Origin: Phlebiopsis flavidoalba
Lineage: Eukaryota > Basidiomycota > Agaricomycetes > Polyporales > Phanerochaetaceae
DNA: 64,000 bases
Reading direction: 5' to 3'
Assembly: GCA_035772785.1 (NCBI GenBank)
Contig: JAOCPU010000018.1
Span: 62,001-126,000, forward strand
The notes beneath the pieces were generated by a model. The model was not told the DNA's origin and did not search any database. It saw only the letters and a list, made by a program, of their open reading frames with translations. The translations under genes were made by a program, and so were the position numbers. Positions 45,554 through 57,351 of the stretch are shown here, in pieces (position 1 is the stretch's first letter; the number at the start of each line of letters is the position of its first letter).

Positions 45554-48500
45554 AATATCATCAGGAAAAATACCTAGTGGTAATTACTGGAGGTGAACAT
45601 CCAAAGGGTTAATTGGTTAGTGCACCATTCTTTTCTGATTCTTTGTGGTAATATCTCATTCACTTGTGATTCATCACTATTCTTTGTTGTTCTTGTATGA
45701 GTATTTGGGTAAAATGGACCTGTTTTGATTCTTTTTCTGTTATCATATGGGTCATTTTTGATTCACAATGTGTAATTTGAGTCATGTTCAATTTGTTATC
45801 AGGTAATTTGCCATTTTTTAGCTGTTAACAGTGGTATTTGAGATTTTCTTATTCTTTTGTGGGCAAGTTATGATTTATTTGCCATTTACTGCTATTGATT
45901 AAATGTCAGCAGCAGCGGTATTCTATCCTTTTTTCTTTCCCTTGTTGGTAATTTATGATTTATGTTCTGTTTACTGCCATTGATTTAATGTAAAACAGTG
46001 TTATTTAATCTTTTGTTGTTCTTTCATTGGTCATTTATAATCTTTTTACCATTTACAAGAGTTTAGTTAATGTGAGCAGCAGTATTTGAATACTTGTCAT
46101 TTCCCTTAAGCAGCTTTTATTTGTTACACTATTTGCTCTCTGCAGTTAGAACCGGAATTTCTTTTTTCTCTCTTTTTATAGGTTCACAGTAATATTTTAA
46201 CAGAATTTCTTTTTAAAAACCATCAGTAGGCTATTTTAGTTTAACTGAGACATTTTGTGTGGCCAGCCCATACTCTCATACAAAATTGGAACCTGTTGAT
46301 CTATTCACATATAATTATACACAAGTCGAGGGCAGCGGTTTACATCGCAACCAATTTGTCGTGGCTGTTGCTGTTGTGTCACAGATATTTTCATTGCATT
46401 GTGGATGTTCTTGTTTTGGCTGTTCATGTCATGGCCATTGTTGTCAAAGCCGTTCTTGTCGCAGCCATCCGCGTCATGACTAATTTTATTCCGATCGTGA
46501 TTGTCGTAGGCATTCTCATTGTTGTCGCGGTCGTCCGCGTCGGTTCTGGTCAGCCTTGTCGCGCAGTAGCCAAGCTTGTTGTGCTGTCCACGTCGAGCAG
46601 GAGCTACCGTTGTCGTGGGGCTGACTGCTCAGCCATCGTAATGTCATGCCGTGGCCGCTGCACCACGCCTGCCCGCGGTGCCCGTCGAACACGTGATTGT
46701 CCTGAAAAGCGTGAATATGAAAACAACATGCCAATAACAAGGTCTGTTGAACGGATTTCGGCGCGCATGCGCCACCGCCAGCCGGTTGGCGTGCACGCTT
46801 CCCAGTGTGTCGCATGCAAACCCCGCAGCCGGCGTGCGCGATGAAGCGACAGCCGGCATTGAATTCGCACATATGTAGGATATGGCTGGGCCATTCTTGA
46901 CTCCCAAGTGTTTTCGGCGTGCGTTTGTGCACATGGGAGAAGCCCTGGTTGGTAGATTGGTAGAATAGCTAGTTGTTTACTCACCTGAGGCTGTCGAGAT
47001 CGCAGACTCGTCACGATGAGCACAATGATGAATGAATAGTTCTGCTCACCTTTCATAAGAGCCTACACGCGGCTGAAAACGCGTGTGTGTGGAGTACATG
47101 AAGGCGCGGTCGCCAGAGATCAGTTCAGCGTGCACTGCGCGCACACGAGAGCAGGCCACGCACCACATCGAACGAGCCCACAGGCCCGCATGAATTTCAT
47201 CCCATACCAAGGGAGATTCCCCCACCCCGTTCCCAGCATCCTACAACAATCGTGAAGGGGCGAGGGCAACCGTGGGTCGAAGAGAGACGGCTGTTGTGGG
47301 CGCGATCGTTGGTGCGCGTGCGGAATGGGGCCAGACGGCGAGTGAAACGAGGGGATTGAGGGAAAAGACCTAGAAAGGGTACAGAGACTTCCTCTGGAAG
47401 GCTCTGCATGAAAACGAGGGGGCGGTGCGCAGCGTTCTCGTGAACGAGAGGCGGACGATGGGGGGCGAGAGGCGGAGTGTCTCGGGGCGTATCCGGACTT
47501 GGAGCCGCGAGTCGACGCGCAAGCGCCTGGGTTCAACTTGCGTTCCGCCTCCACCATCCGCCGTGCGCGTTCGCTTTCGCTGAGAACGGCGGTGTTGCTG
47601 CGTCTCTCCCTTGCACAAGGGCCTCCATCGAGGCTCTTGATTAGATTCCAATCCCCTCTGGAAACGACCCTTCTGCCCCCGCCTGGTGCCCGCGTCAACA
47701 AAGCCCGCGCGGCCGTTCTCGCCCACGCCATGTCCAGTCACCACCACACGGACCCTCAACACGGACGCGGCACGACACTTCAAGAGTGTCACGGATGGCG
47801 CGGACCGGGGAGAGTGCGCACGGCGCACAAACCGCCCCCCCTCCTGGAGGACGACGAGTGCTTGCGGGCACGCGGCTCAACGGTGAGTACCTTCAAGCCA
47901 CTGCCCTCGCCTCACACATTCACCCTCGCGCCCTCGCCCTCGCGCGACTGCCTCTGTCCGTCACCCCAGTATCACCACCATCACGCCCTTGAGGTCGCGT
48001 CATTGCCCTCGACCTCAGCCTCTTCCCCTAGCTCCGCCGCTATGCCCACCGCCGTCGCCGTCACGCGCTTCGCACCATCACACCATCGCACCCCGACGCC
48101 GCGCCCTGCCCTCGCCCATGCACAGGGACGTCCTTTGGGACGTTCCTGCTGAAACCTTTTTCTGCCGCCGCCGCCGCCACCAACATCAACCGCTGCTGCC
48201 CTCGCCGTCGCCGATCCGCCGCCTATGCAGCCTCAGCCACTCGAGCCATTTGGCTGGAAATCGGTTGCAGCACGACGCTTGCAAGAACTTTGCCGAAGGC
48301 TGGGAGATGCGCGGGGCGCACTGCTCAGCTTTCCCGCTAGATTTTTGCGCGCATGAGCGCGGCTCGAACGGCGTAGGTGAGTACGCCATTTTCTCTGTCT
48401 CCTATCCCAGGCCCTCCCAAGTGCACAAGCGCACACCGAACGACCACCTAGGAGTCAAATAGGCCCCGCGCTACAATCCAAAAGCCACACCCGCTCCAGG

Positions 48501-49471
48501 ACCCTTGTACGACTCAATGCGCAGTCGCGGGTGTGCGGTGCACACGCGGTACCCAACGGCCGTGTGTGGCACATCACGGGCCAGCTACAGCCTCGGGCGG
48601 CGACACAGGCAGACGACGACCCGGGCAGAGGACGACGTGGGTGTACGGGGGCGTAGGCCCACGACGATCGGGCGCGCACGACAAGAACGCCGCAGGACAG
48701 TGCAGGCATACGGAGGCGCAGGCGCACGCGGCGGCACGAGCTAACGCAACGAGACGGACACTCAACAACGCGGACGCACCGACGACGGGAACATACGACG
48801 ATGCAGCCGCACGGTGACACGCACGGGCACAGGCACACTACAACATGGGCCCTCTACAACGTGAACAAGCGACGACGCAGGGGCATCGCAGCAATGTGGG
48901 CCCACAACAATGCGAAACGAGCAACGATGCCGGCACATCGCGGCGACGCGGACACGCAGGAACAACACAGGGACGCGAACACACGACGGCATGGGTACAC
49001 AACTACGCGGACATGTCGAATGGTCATTGGCAGTCTGCCACAATGCCCCTCTAGCCTCACCCACAAGGTTGGTCATTCTCCCTTCTTAGTACACTCTGTA
49101 TATTCTATGCTGTATGTAAATAGTAGAGATTTTAATGAGATGGCATATAATATTATATGGTATCAGTTATGCTGAGAGAGGAAAATAGTCAATAAACTAG
49201 CAGTAATGAATTCACAGCAGGCAAATCACTGTGAACATATGTTCACTATGACCATATACTACCTACAAAAGAATCAGACATTACTCAATTCACATTATGA
49301 CCCAATTATCCAGATTACCTCTGGTGAATCAAATGACCATGTACACCCTGGGTAATTGGGTAATTCTGGTAATTTGAGTAATTCCATTCTTTTTTGATTC
49401 TCTGGAGGTATTTGGGTATTTGGGTGTTCTTTTCTTGGTAATTACCAATAGGGCTTTTTCCTGATGATTAT
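45554..49471. mobile_element. 3.9-kb inverted-repeat element without recognisable transposase
   Basis: The left end has ATCATCAGGAAAAA then CCTA-TGGTAATTAC. The right end, in reverse complement, has ATCATCAGGAAAAA, CCTA, TGGTAATTAC. The arms are long: AT-rich GGTAATT/TGATTCTTT repeats at 45590-46250 and 49080-49460, then degenerate GTTGTCG-type repeats at 46350-46890 mirrored by CGACAAC-type repeats at 48500-49050. A nested imperfect inverted repeat has TTGACTCC at 46897 and GGAGTCAA ending at 48458. The GC-rich core (about 46960-48420) has ORFs on both strands without a known domain. It splits FMO D between GSDGSS and LDDG. The target duplication is unclear (three bases or fewer). Confidence 0.7.
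46897..48458. repeat. Inner inverted repeat pair of the 3.9-kb element
   Basis: TTGACTCCCAAGTG with GCGTTTGTGCAC (46897-46932) against the reverse complement of 48421-48458 (TTGACTCCTAGGTG, GCGCTTGTGCAC), continuing inward with TGGGAG and CCTGG on both arms. Confidence 0.65.
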
Positions 49472-50861
49472 GGAAGACCCGTCAGAGCCGAAGCTCACGG
49501 GCGCGAGCGGGGCAGAAGACGTTTATCTTCCCATTGACAGCTAGGCGATGAAAAGATCCTTCTCCAGGTACCCCTTCGTCGTTTTAACGCGAGGATGCCA
49601 AAAAGGGAAGACGACGTTCCTCAGCGGGGAGTCTGGAGGAGCAGAGACATCCTTGAACTTGGGCCGAAGTCAGAACAATATTGGCAATCATTGACACGAT
49701 GCGTACCGAACTATCCACCAAGCCATTCCACATCATGTCCCACAACTTTCTTGCTCTGCCCATGTTGTGTGCAATAAACCGTCTACATATAATAATAAGT
49801 AAGCAAACGAAATACAGATACGAGATTGAATCGTACTCCAATTGCGTGCGTAGATGGACATGCGGAGAGAAAAGTGAGATAAGCCTATGATCGAGTCAAT
49901 TATTGGTGTGATGAAAACTAGGGTATGCGACTCTGCACCTGCTCTTGCGGACAAAGTCTGGAGCGGGCTTAGGACCCGCAGTGAATGCGTCGAGCTTGGG
50001 ACAGACTAGTGAGACTTTACGACGACCTTCGTTCGCGAGATATGCCGCCACGCCTAGGAATCGGCTAGCTTAGATCAAGCAATGAGAACCTTTGGAAAAA
50101 CTTACTCCTGACCGGATTACCGCCGCCAATGACGACAACAGAGGCCGAATCATCAATGCTCATACTTGGTACGGCGTGCATCAAATCGTCAAGGTTTCGT
50201 CTAAATTCAGCTGTGTGAAAGATCATGCCGCGGAATCCAGCTGAAGCTCCGGTCGAGGGCAAAAATCCATCAGGTATTGCTGCTGTAGCTGCAGCCCTGG
50301 GGCATGAGCGTGAGGGTTGCTTGGGTAGCTGAGTAAGGGGAAGCGTACACCAGTACACAGGACAACACGAGAGTAGTCGCGCGTCTCTTTGGTAGACGAC
50401 GCCGTATGAAGGACGTCGAGACCGACCAGCCCGTGCCAGTAGCGGTACGACGAAGCCCTGTCACTTCGAAAACCCCATATTTGGATCTTGTCGCTGAGAA
50501 AACTTATCCGCAAAATGCCTCGTATACGCGCTGATGTCACTTCCGGTGAGACGAGCGTCCGGTCCGTCCTTGCTGTGGGGCATTTCCATCGGAGAAACCA
50601 TGTATTCTCCATGAACACTGTGGTTATACGATTGAGGGAACTTCAAGCTGACAAGATCGTGTGAAGTGATATAAACAATGGCTTACTTGTTCAGACGTAG
50701 GCCAGGGTATATGCGGTCATTCCGTCCAGACGCCGCCGGGCGCGGTGGCCCTAGTCAGGACATGGACGTCATTGAAAGCCGTCCTGAATGAGGGTATGTG
50801 CAGTAATCAATCCGGAAATCCCAGCACCAACGATGAGCACCGAGCCACTGCGCGGATCCAT
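49472..50861 (-). pseudogene. FMO D, 5' part (N-terminal exons)
   Basis: The gene starts at 50861 with MDPRSGSVLIVGAGISGLIT, the FAD Rossmann motif. Next are VHGEYMVSPMEMPHSKDGPD and ARLTGSDISAYTRHFADKF (about 50610-50510), RVVLCTG near 50365, FRRNLDDLMHAVPSMSIDDS (about 50195-50145) and the NADPH Rossmann block ASVVVIGGGN near 50130. RRFIAHNMGRARKLWDMMWN follows near 49780, then PLRNVVFPFW and HPRVKTTKGYLEK (about 49625-49570, in a shifted frame), FHRLAVNGKINVFCPARARE (about 49545-49490) and SDGSS at the 3.9-kb element. Both nucleotide motifs are present. Joined with the other two parts, this is a complete FMO of a subfamily different from copies A-C, interrupted twice and certainly not expressed as one protein. 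Confidence 0.85.
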
Positions 50862-51425
50862 AGCGAGTCGGATGCACAGCAGATGGACAGCAGGAGGGGA
50901 TAAGCACGTGAAGCTTTGGAGTAGAGAGCAGAGAGAGCAAAGACACGGGCACATTTTGTGTACATTCGTCGTGGACTGTAGAAGCAAGACGTCTTAGCTA
51001 GGCGCGCGCTGTCCCCGACGGAGATTAGGTTCGCGAGCGCTGTCGGCCACAAGTCACTTGCCCGAGCCATGCTGGTTTTAGCAAGATTCCAACCGACAGA
51101 ATCATGTGAATCATGATACGATGGTGACGGAGGTAAAGTACTTGAGCATGTTGGGTTGCCTGTTAACTTTGCTTCAAGCTTCTCACGAGTGTCCACGGAC
51201 GCCTACACAGGTGTGTGACCGTGTGTCTTCGTCTTCATTGTGATATGAGAAGCTCGATAAGTCTTGGATTGACAGATAGCTTATGGGCCACAACGGCGTT
51301 TCGTTTCTTCATCAACAGCTACCAGCTTTGGTCTAAACGATTAAAGTGCATTTCATTAGTTGATTGACAAAGGTAGGCGAGTGGTCCGCACTCACGGCTA
51401 GTGTCACTCCCGGTCGCAACCTGCT
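50862..51425. other. Promoter interval between FMO D and a UstYa-like gene
   Basis: Divergent intergenic region. No motif I can support. Confidence 0.4.
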
Positions 51426-52198
51426 ATGCCCATTGCACGTCTAAGCTACGCTCTCCTTGCATCGACACTTGCCACCCTGTGCTTGATCAGTATTCTCTGC
51501 TCTAGTACATTAGAATATCGGAGGCTTGTGGGGGGGCAAAAGAGAACCGCGAATTTAGTGCGTACGGCCTTTATAACGCTTTAAATCAGGTATTGACGAC
51601 ACGGTCAAACAGCATACATCGGTGACGATTATCAGAGCACTGGCCCCTATCCCCATCGGATCCGTCGTGCTCTCAGCAGAAAGAGTCGGTTCAGTACCCG
51701 AATACTTGGCCCCGACGCACCGAGAGCAATGGGCTAGCAGCACTCCCGCCGGATTTGGATACCTCCGACTCGGACCAGAGCATCGCGCGTGTTTGCTCTC
51801 TCCATGTTCCATAGGCCAGCACCATTGCCTTCGTCTCATGCGCAGCGCGTTCGAGGACAATGTTGACGCGAAAAGTACCGGGGCATTTCAATCACTGCCT
51901 TGTGTATTTGCGCTCGTTCATCCTCTGCTCTCCCGATCTCACACTCGAGCCCCATGACACCCTTCATCGTACCTTCGAGGTTGAGAGGTCAAGTAGCAGT
52001 CATGTCTGTGGTAACTGGGAACAGGTATATAGTGCCATGGAGCTCAATTGGGATGGCTGGGTCGAAGCTCGCGAAAGGCTGACGTCTCATTACGGCCATT
52101 TAACGAGCAAAAGGTGTGACATAATTTGCGTAGAATTTTTTTATCTTGTATATCCTTGTCCAAAATGCTCTCTCAAGTCACTAGTGAACGTCACTTAG
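51426..52198 (+). CDS. UstYa-like (DUF3328) oxidase, second copy
   Basis: ATG 51426 opens MPIARLSYALLASTLATLCL, a single membrane anchor as in UstYa proteins. The luminal part has YIGDDYQ near 51625, LSAERVGSVPEYL, THREQWASSTPAGFGYLRLG (51715 on), PEHR, and the two metal-binding motifs HRQHHC (about 51815; consensus HxxHC) and HCLVYLR (about 51893). Then come LCSPDLTLEPHD and CGNWEQVY near 52015. UstYa-family proteins catalyse oxidative steps on peptide or other substrates in fungal biosynthetic clusters. Both His-Cys motifs are intact, which suggests function, but at least two frame changes occur (before HRQHHC and before NHCL). The end given is that of the last open frame; the true last exon may stop near 52100. 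Strong DNA similarity links it to the truncated copy at 19385. Confidence 0.65.
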
Positions 52199-52627
52199 AT
52201 CTTACCAAAATATGAGACACGCAATAAGTGGCTCTTTTGTCCCATTTTATCACGCTAAATAACTGCTGCTTCGTATGTCTACTTAGACGGTGGTACAATC
52301 AAAGGTACTTCAGGCTCGTGACGCTGCAGCGCACCGAGCCTTCTGACACATCTGCTGTGTAACAAGGAAGTTTTTCTCTACGGTCAAACCTCCATCATGA
52401 TGTGCTGTCCAAAGCGTGCTGTTCTAATGTTCATATCTTTGCCCGCATGAAATCTGAGCGGAGCCCCCAGTAAAGGACTGATACATACATACTATTGGTT
52501 CCCCGTTGGCTTGGGATGTTATTGCTTGGAAGCGAGCTATTTATATATAGTATTTCACCCAGTGTCCGAGAATCCCTGCCCCCGCTCCACCTTTTTGCCT
52601 GAGCAAGCTTTTTTTTCGCCCGACAGC

Positions 52628-52888
52628 ATGTACTTCAAGTTTCAGCTTGCCCCAGCGTTGATTCTATTTTTCACGTATCACGCAGTCGCCATTGCACTTC
52701 CTGTTGCCCCCATTGCTGGTGCGTATGATTTATGCTACAGTCTACTACTCTATGTCTGGGCTTATAGTGATATCTAGAATTCATCCTGCAATGGCCTGGA
52801 TACTCCCACTGGCGCAAGTGTTAAAGGCGACCTCCTACCAGGTCATGCGGTGGACATTGTCCGCAGATGTGGTAATGAAAACTTCTGA
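52628..52888 (+). CDS. Short secreted-type ORF between two UstYa-like genes
   Basis: ATG 52628 gives MYFKFQLAPALILFFTYHAV, a strong signal-peptide-like start, then AIALPVAPIAG followed by an intron-like GTGCGTATG. A second exon from about 52776 could read NSSCNGLDTPTGASVK and VDIVRRCGNENF with a stop at 52886-52888. The phase of the two parts does not match exactly, so either the splice site or a base is wrong. There are two cysteines, and no repeated core peptide or Lys-Arg sites that would mark a dikaritin precursor. I do not recognise a family. Confidence 0.35.
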
Positions 52889-54328
52889 CCGCTAGTTACA
52901 TGGTGAGTTAAGCGAACTCGACTCGGACAATTGTCTGCCAGATTTTTAACTGGAGATTAGACCAATGAGATATCCATTTATATACTAAATTGGAACTGTG
53001 GAGGATAACTTGAATACCTTTTGGCAATACATTTTCTCCTGTATGAATATTTACACGTCTACGTGGGGCTTGCAAAGTGACAATGCTCCAATCTCATGTT
53101 CCCAATCATGTTCCCAAGGATGTTCTGCACTCTATGGAGCGTATCCGCGCTGCGTCCGCGTAGGTCCGCGTGCCGTGATTACACAATTAATTACTACATC
53201 GGACTCCAGAGAATTGAGGCGTTGTCAATGTATTTTTTTATAGAGTGCTTGATCCGCGATACTAGGAGAGAAGCGGTCAGTATGACAGCATGTCCGTACC
53301 CTGGGCATCTGTCAAACACGGCGCATGCCTAGATGTACGAATGCTTAACAATCAGACCGCTAGAAGAGCCGTACAGTCGCGGGACCAGTCGACAACTCTG
53401 ACACCTCATCATAGTGGTCAAATATCCTAGGACGCCTAAATTGCTCGAAATGATCTTTTATTGCAGAAATGAGCTATCTGGAGCCTAATGAGTTGATTTG
53501 TACAATTAGATTTCCCAGGGTCGAAGGTTTTCCGCCCCAAGAAAGGCTTAAATACTGGCACACGCCTTAAAAGCACGCGATCAATCTGAGGAAAAACGCG
53601 CAGAGTAAATTCGAAAATTATAAATATTAAGTATATAGTTACATTCAATAAGGTTTTCACTCCCACTTGGGCGAGAATCTGTCAGACGGCGAATTCCGAA
53701 CTACAGCATCCTGCCCAGATTACGCTTCGTACACTTTAACTTGGCCAGAGCCTCATGGGGTCCTCTTTCGTAGGTCGATAGTCGACGAGCCTTACGTGAT
53801 GTGACGCCAACAAACGCCATAGGAAAAACTTTGGAGGTGTATTTTTGAACTCATTGCGTGCGTCCGTCACCACATCCGGATTTGTCCTCCTGCACCCTTG
53901 TCGACCTTGGTCGGCCGCAGCTACATACCGTTACCTCATTTACACAAACATCAATACATCAGAAGTGCTTCTTTCTCACTTCTTCCGAACGATCTCTCTC
54001 TTGCGCCGGTCGAATTACAGTTGGTTACAGTCTGGTGATGGTCAGTGAAGATGGCGCATGCCAGTGCACGTGTGCTCTTCGAACAGGTGATGTCTTCCTA
54101 ATCCATATCATTGCAGGGTACGGATATGATCAGGATACCTGTGACATCAGACAGCGAGCCTCAGCGATAGATCTAAAGTGTAGGAGAACAGACTCAGTGC
54201 TACCGTGACAGTCCTCACTGATTTCGTATTTCTGTTTACAGCTCAACGGAAGGGTCAGCGCTATCACACCTCAGAGCTTGAGTTGCCACTCCCCTTCGAC
54301 TTGAATCGCACTTCCCTCCACAAACCTC
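52889..54328. other. AT-rich intergenic region
   Basis: Contains a short GTTCCCAATCATGTTCCCAA direct repeat near 53098 and no gene I can support. Open frames at 53845-54208 may be part of a 5' leader. Confidence 0.35.
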
Positions 54329-54950
54329 ATGGCTTGTGTTAACTTCCCGCACCTTTGCTCATCTTGACTCTGGTTGCTCTGCTGCTTACGTTGACAGGAT
54401 TTTTCTACTCCGTGCAGAGTGTTCACGATGTGTTTAAATCCAGTGAGTTCCTCAAGCTGTTGAACTTCTACGCAAGACGGTGACCAGAAATTTGTAGAAA
54501 TAATCGCCGATAATGCGTCGCCTGTATGGGACATCGGCCCGCTCCCGCAAAGACTCATGTATCTTGAGCCTACAGTCCATTACACCTCAAATGCAAAACT
54601 AGCCCCCGGATGCTCAATGGGCTTTACGATGGGCTCCAAACAAGGGTATTGTGTACATTGGACCAGAAACGCACACCCTACCTCCTGTCGTTCTTTCACC
54701 AGCTCATCTGTCTTGATGTGCTTCATCACGCATTCAACAACCGACGGCCAGGCGAGAGACCCAGCCCGAAGGCTGTCCATTGCCTTAACTATATACGACA
54801 GATGGTGCTCTGTCGTCGAGACACTCGTTTAGAGCCTGTTGTAGATCCCTTGAGCGAGCACGGCAGCTTCGGAGCTTGGGGAGAAATGATGTGCTCAAAA
54901 ACTGGGAGGCTGTCTATGCGGCACATGCAAAAAATGTTCAAGCATCATGA
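54329..54950 (+). CDS. UstYa-like (DUF3328) oxidase, third copy
   Basis: Starts near ATG 54329. In a shifted frame the sequence LLILTLVALLLTLTGFFYS is the membrane anchor. Then FVEIIADNASPVWDIGPLPQ, LEPTVHY, DQKRTPYLLSFFHQLICLDV (about 54660-54720), AFNNRRPGE, AVHCLNYIRQMVLCRRDTRL (about 54775-54830), EHGSFGAWGE and NWEAVYAAHAKNVQAS, stop 54948-54950. The order is that of UstYa proteins. The first motif reads HQLIC where the family has HQLHC, so one expected histidine is replaced, while the second (HCLNYIR) is intact. That may reduce activity. Frameshifts near the start and near 54895 are needed to join the blocks. Confidence 0.65.
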
Positions 54951-55487
54951 GGTGAGCACCAAAGTAACTCTCCCAGGGTCATTTTGTCATTTCTATCCTA
55001 TCTTATCTAGCACTAGGAGAGTGTTTGATGCATAACGGGCGCAGCTTCCATTGGTCGCATGGCTGTCATCTCTGCGTGTCCGTTCAATATTCAGATCTGT
55101 CCACTTTTTCCACCGTCTCCATTTCCTGTACGACCAAAGATCCGGTCTGTCAGTCTACTATCTTCGACCGATGTACTATCGGGAATGCATCCATTGTACA
55201 GGAGCCGAGAGTCGACTGCTCTCATTAGATCGGAGATTGGACGTGAGACATACAATAGCAAGTAAGTTAGTGTTCGACTCCGAAAGAAGCTGATGCTCGG
55301 TCTTCTTGATCCCAGCAGTTCAGTTTTTCAAATCGAACGCAAAATGCATGGCCCATCATGTAAGTGATGTCAAACTAGAAAACGGCACCCTTTACAAACT
55401 GTAGACGGGCGTGATAGCCCCCCTACTTTGGTGACCACACTCACTCCCTCTTTCGTTTCCCTAAGGCATACATTCCAACGAGCTGAT
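54951..55487. other. Intergenic, promoter of the next gene
   Basis: No gene supported. Overlapping short ORFs at 55025-55293 look non-coding. Confidence 0.4.
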
Positions 55488-56585
55488 ATGGGCTCAGACA
55501 ACGACTATGCCCCTTTGCCCGTAGACGACTCGGAATTGGAGGACAGCCATAGCTATGCCAAAGGTTATTCACAAATTTCTATGTAATTGCGCATGACTAA
55601 CGTTAGATCAGACAATCGGAGTCGTCCCTCTCACAATGTGACTTGGAATATATTCTTGACCAGCATTTGCACGGTCATTCTTGCGTGTACTGTCTTCAAC
55701 ATCTCACTGTCCATGTCGACGGGCTTTATGGGCTCTACCGGGCCTAAAGCCCTCAAATACGGAAATGCATATATCGGCTTAGACACCGTGACATACACCA
55801 CCGGTGTTACCAGTCTCTCCCCACCATAACAAAACGCTCCTACGGTCGTCGGTCAAGTGAACCAATCCGACCCTCACGCCACCTATTACGATTCACACCG
55901 TCGTCTTACAACGTTTGGTACCCACTATCCAGAGGACCGCCGTGTCCTTATCCTCCCCAATCGTGAGTGTATATTACATTGAAAATTCATGTACAAATAC
56001 TGATATCATCGTTTGACAGGAATCGACCATTGTGCAATTTAGGGCTGGTGATTTTGGCATGGAACGGTGCTCCATTGAACTGGTTCTCCCCGAAAACAAC
56101 GCCGGCGAGAGCAGTGGGTCTTCGGTCGAGCTTTCTAGAGCCACCCCCCGAGGATCGACGTCTGGCGTTCTCGCCACTACCGCAGGCTCAAGCAAGGCTC
56201 TGGACACCCGTACATTAACTTGGGTAAATCGTCCCGCAACGAAGGGAGCTGTTGGCTACCTTCGACCTACAGCATAACTTCACAATAGAGTCAAAGACGT
56301 TTGACTGTCCGTCTGGATCGTATCAGATGTTTGAGCTGGCGTGCTCAGAGGGCTCGGGTGATGACGACTGTTTTGTCGAATTCCGCCAGAATCCGAAGAA
56401 TAGCAATTTAGGTACGTATGCTATATGAATGATGGACGCCGCGTTTTCTTGATACTCACACTATGACAGGATTCTGGCTACTTCAACGTTCGTCTCTAGT
56501 AGTTGCCATAATAAATTCAGAACAGGTCCACTACTATCCGAGGCCACACATAGTCTCGAAGCGGCAACAAGGCATAAGTCCCTAG
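55488..56585 (+). CDS. Single-pass membrane protein resembling Agaricomycete But2-like proteins
   Basis: ATG 55488 (MGSDNDYAPLPVDDSELEDS) opens an acidic cytoplasmic tail with the YxPLP-like motif. After an intron the anchor is NIFLTSICTVILACTVFNIS, then KALKYGNAYIGLDTVTYTTG (55745 on) and, in a shifted frame, PTVVGQVNQSDPHATYYD and PEDRRVLILPN with an intron. Next is STIVQFRAGDFGMERCSIEL (about 56025-56080), then LPENNAG, LDTRTLTWVNRP near 56205, SGSYQMFELACSEGSGDDD near 56315, and a last exon FWLLQRSSLVVAIINSEQVH, stop 56583-56585. The blocks GLDxV, FGMExC, and C-x-SGS-Q-FE-C recur in a large Agaricomycete family often annotated as But2-like. The function is unknown. One or two frameshifts occur. 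No catalytic residues can be pointed to. Confidence 0.55.
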
Positions 56586-57264
56586 TTACTACTTGTGCAA
56601 TTATTTCATAGCCTTGTTCCAACATAAAAAACCTATAATTATATTCCCGTACGTTTGCGTACAATGTTCAAGCTCACTTCTTTAACCGGCACCGCGATCT
56701 ATTATGAACGACGTGAACGGATGCGCCCGCAGCTTCATGTTTGATAGATCTCTGAAACGGAAGATTGGGATAAGAGCCGCTTTTTAAACCGGTCATGGGA
56801 AGCCTGTCGATAATCAAAGAAGCAACTTGGTCACAAGGAGTCACCACAGTCGTCGGCTGCATTACCAGGTGATCATTTAAAGTGTTCGCATCATTTAGAA
56901 GGCCACTGCGAACACTTGTAGCTTTCAAAAATGCTTGTGTCCGCTTGCGTTCATGCCTGCCAATGAAGAGATACGCCGCACCGCCCGCATGTTTGAACCA
57001 TACTGCATCGCCATGCGGTTGTTGATTACCGTACACGCTAAATCACGGCCATGCTCGACAGCGCTGATTAACAGCACTCTTCAATACCGACAAAGTGACG
57101 TCTCGTCAATTGGAACGTCGATTTAACCCCAGCTTTGTCCGTGTATACGCAAGGCACTAAGCCTGGCGCCGATTCATCTACTAACTGACTGTGGTCAACA
57201 TAAGCCTAGTCAGAAACCGGCGTCGAGACCCCAACTCGCGCCTGTAGTCTCTGTCTCTTCAATC
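56586..57264. other. Intergenic; promoter of the DUF6534-like gene
   Basis: A minus-strand ORF at 56674-57036 and a plus-strand one at 56935-57126 have no recognisable features. The right end contains CTCTGTCTCTTCAATC just before the next ATG. Confidence 0.4.
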
Positions 57265-57343
57265 ATGGACAACGAGTCGTTCATTCCCGGAACGCGTTGT
57301 CGAATATATCGCGGTTCTCGCGAGTATGGGTTTGTACGGAATT

Positions 57344-57351
57344 ACGTGCAT
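57344..57351. repeat. Left 8-bp target duplication ACGTGCAT of the MITE
   Basis: Identical to 57803-57810. Confidence 0.95.

Noticed and set aside
46257..46844. 195-codon plus-strand ORF with Val/Ile-rich stretch resembling membrane helices
   Set aside because: It is encoded by degenerate GTTGTCG-type repeats that are mirrored at 48500-49050, so hydrophobicity comes from the repeat and not from a protein gene.
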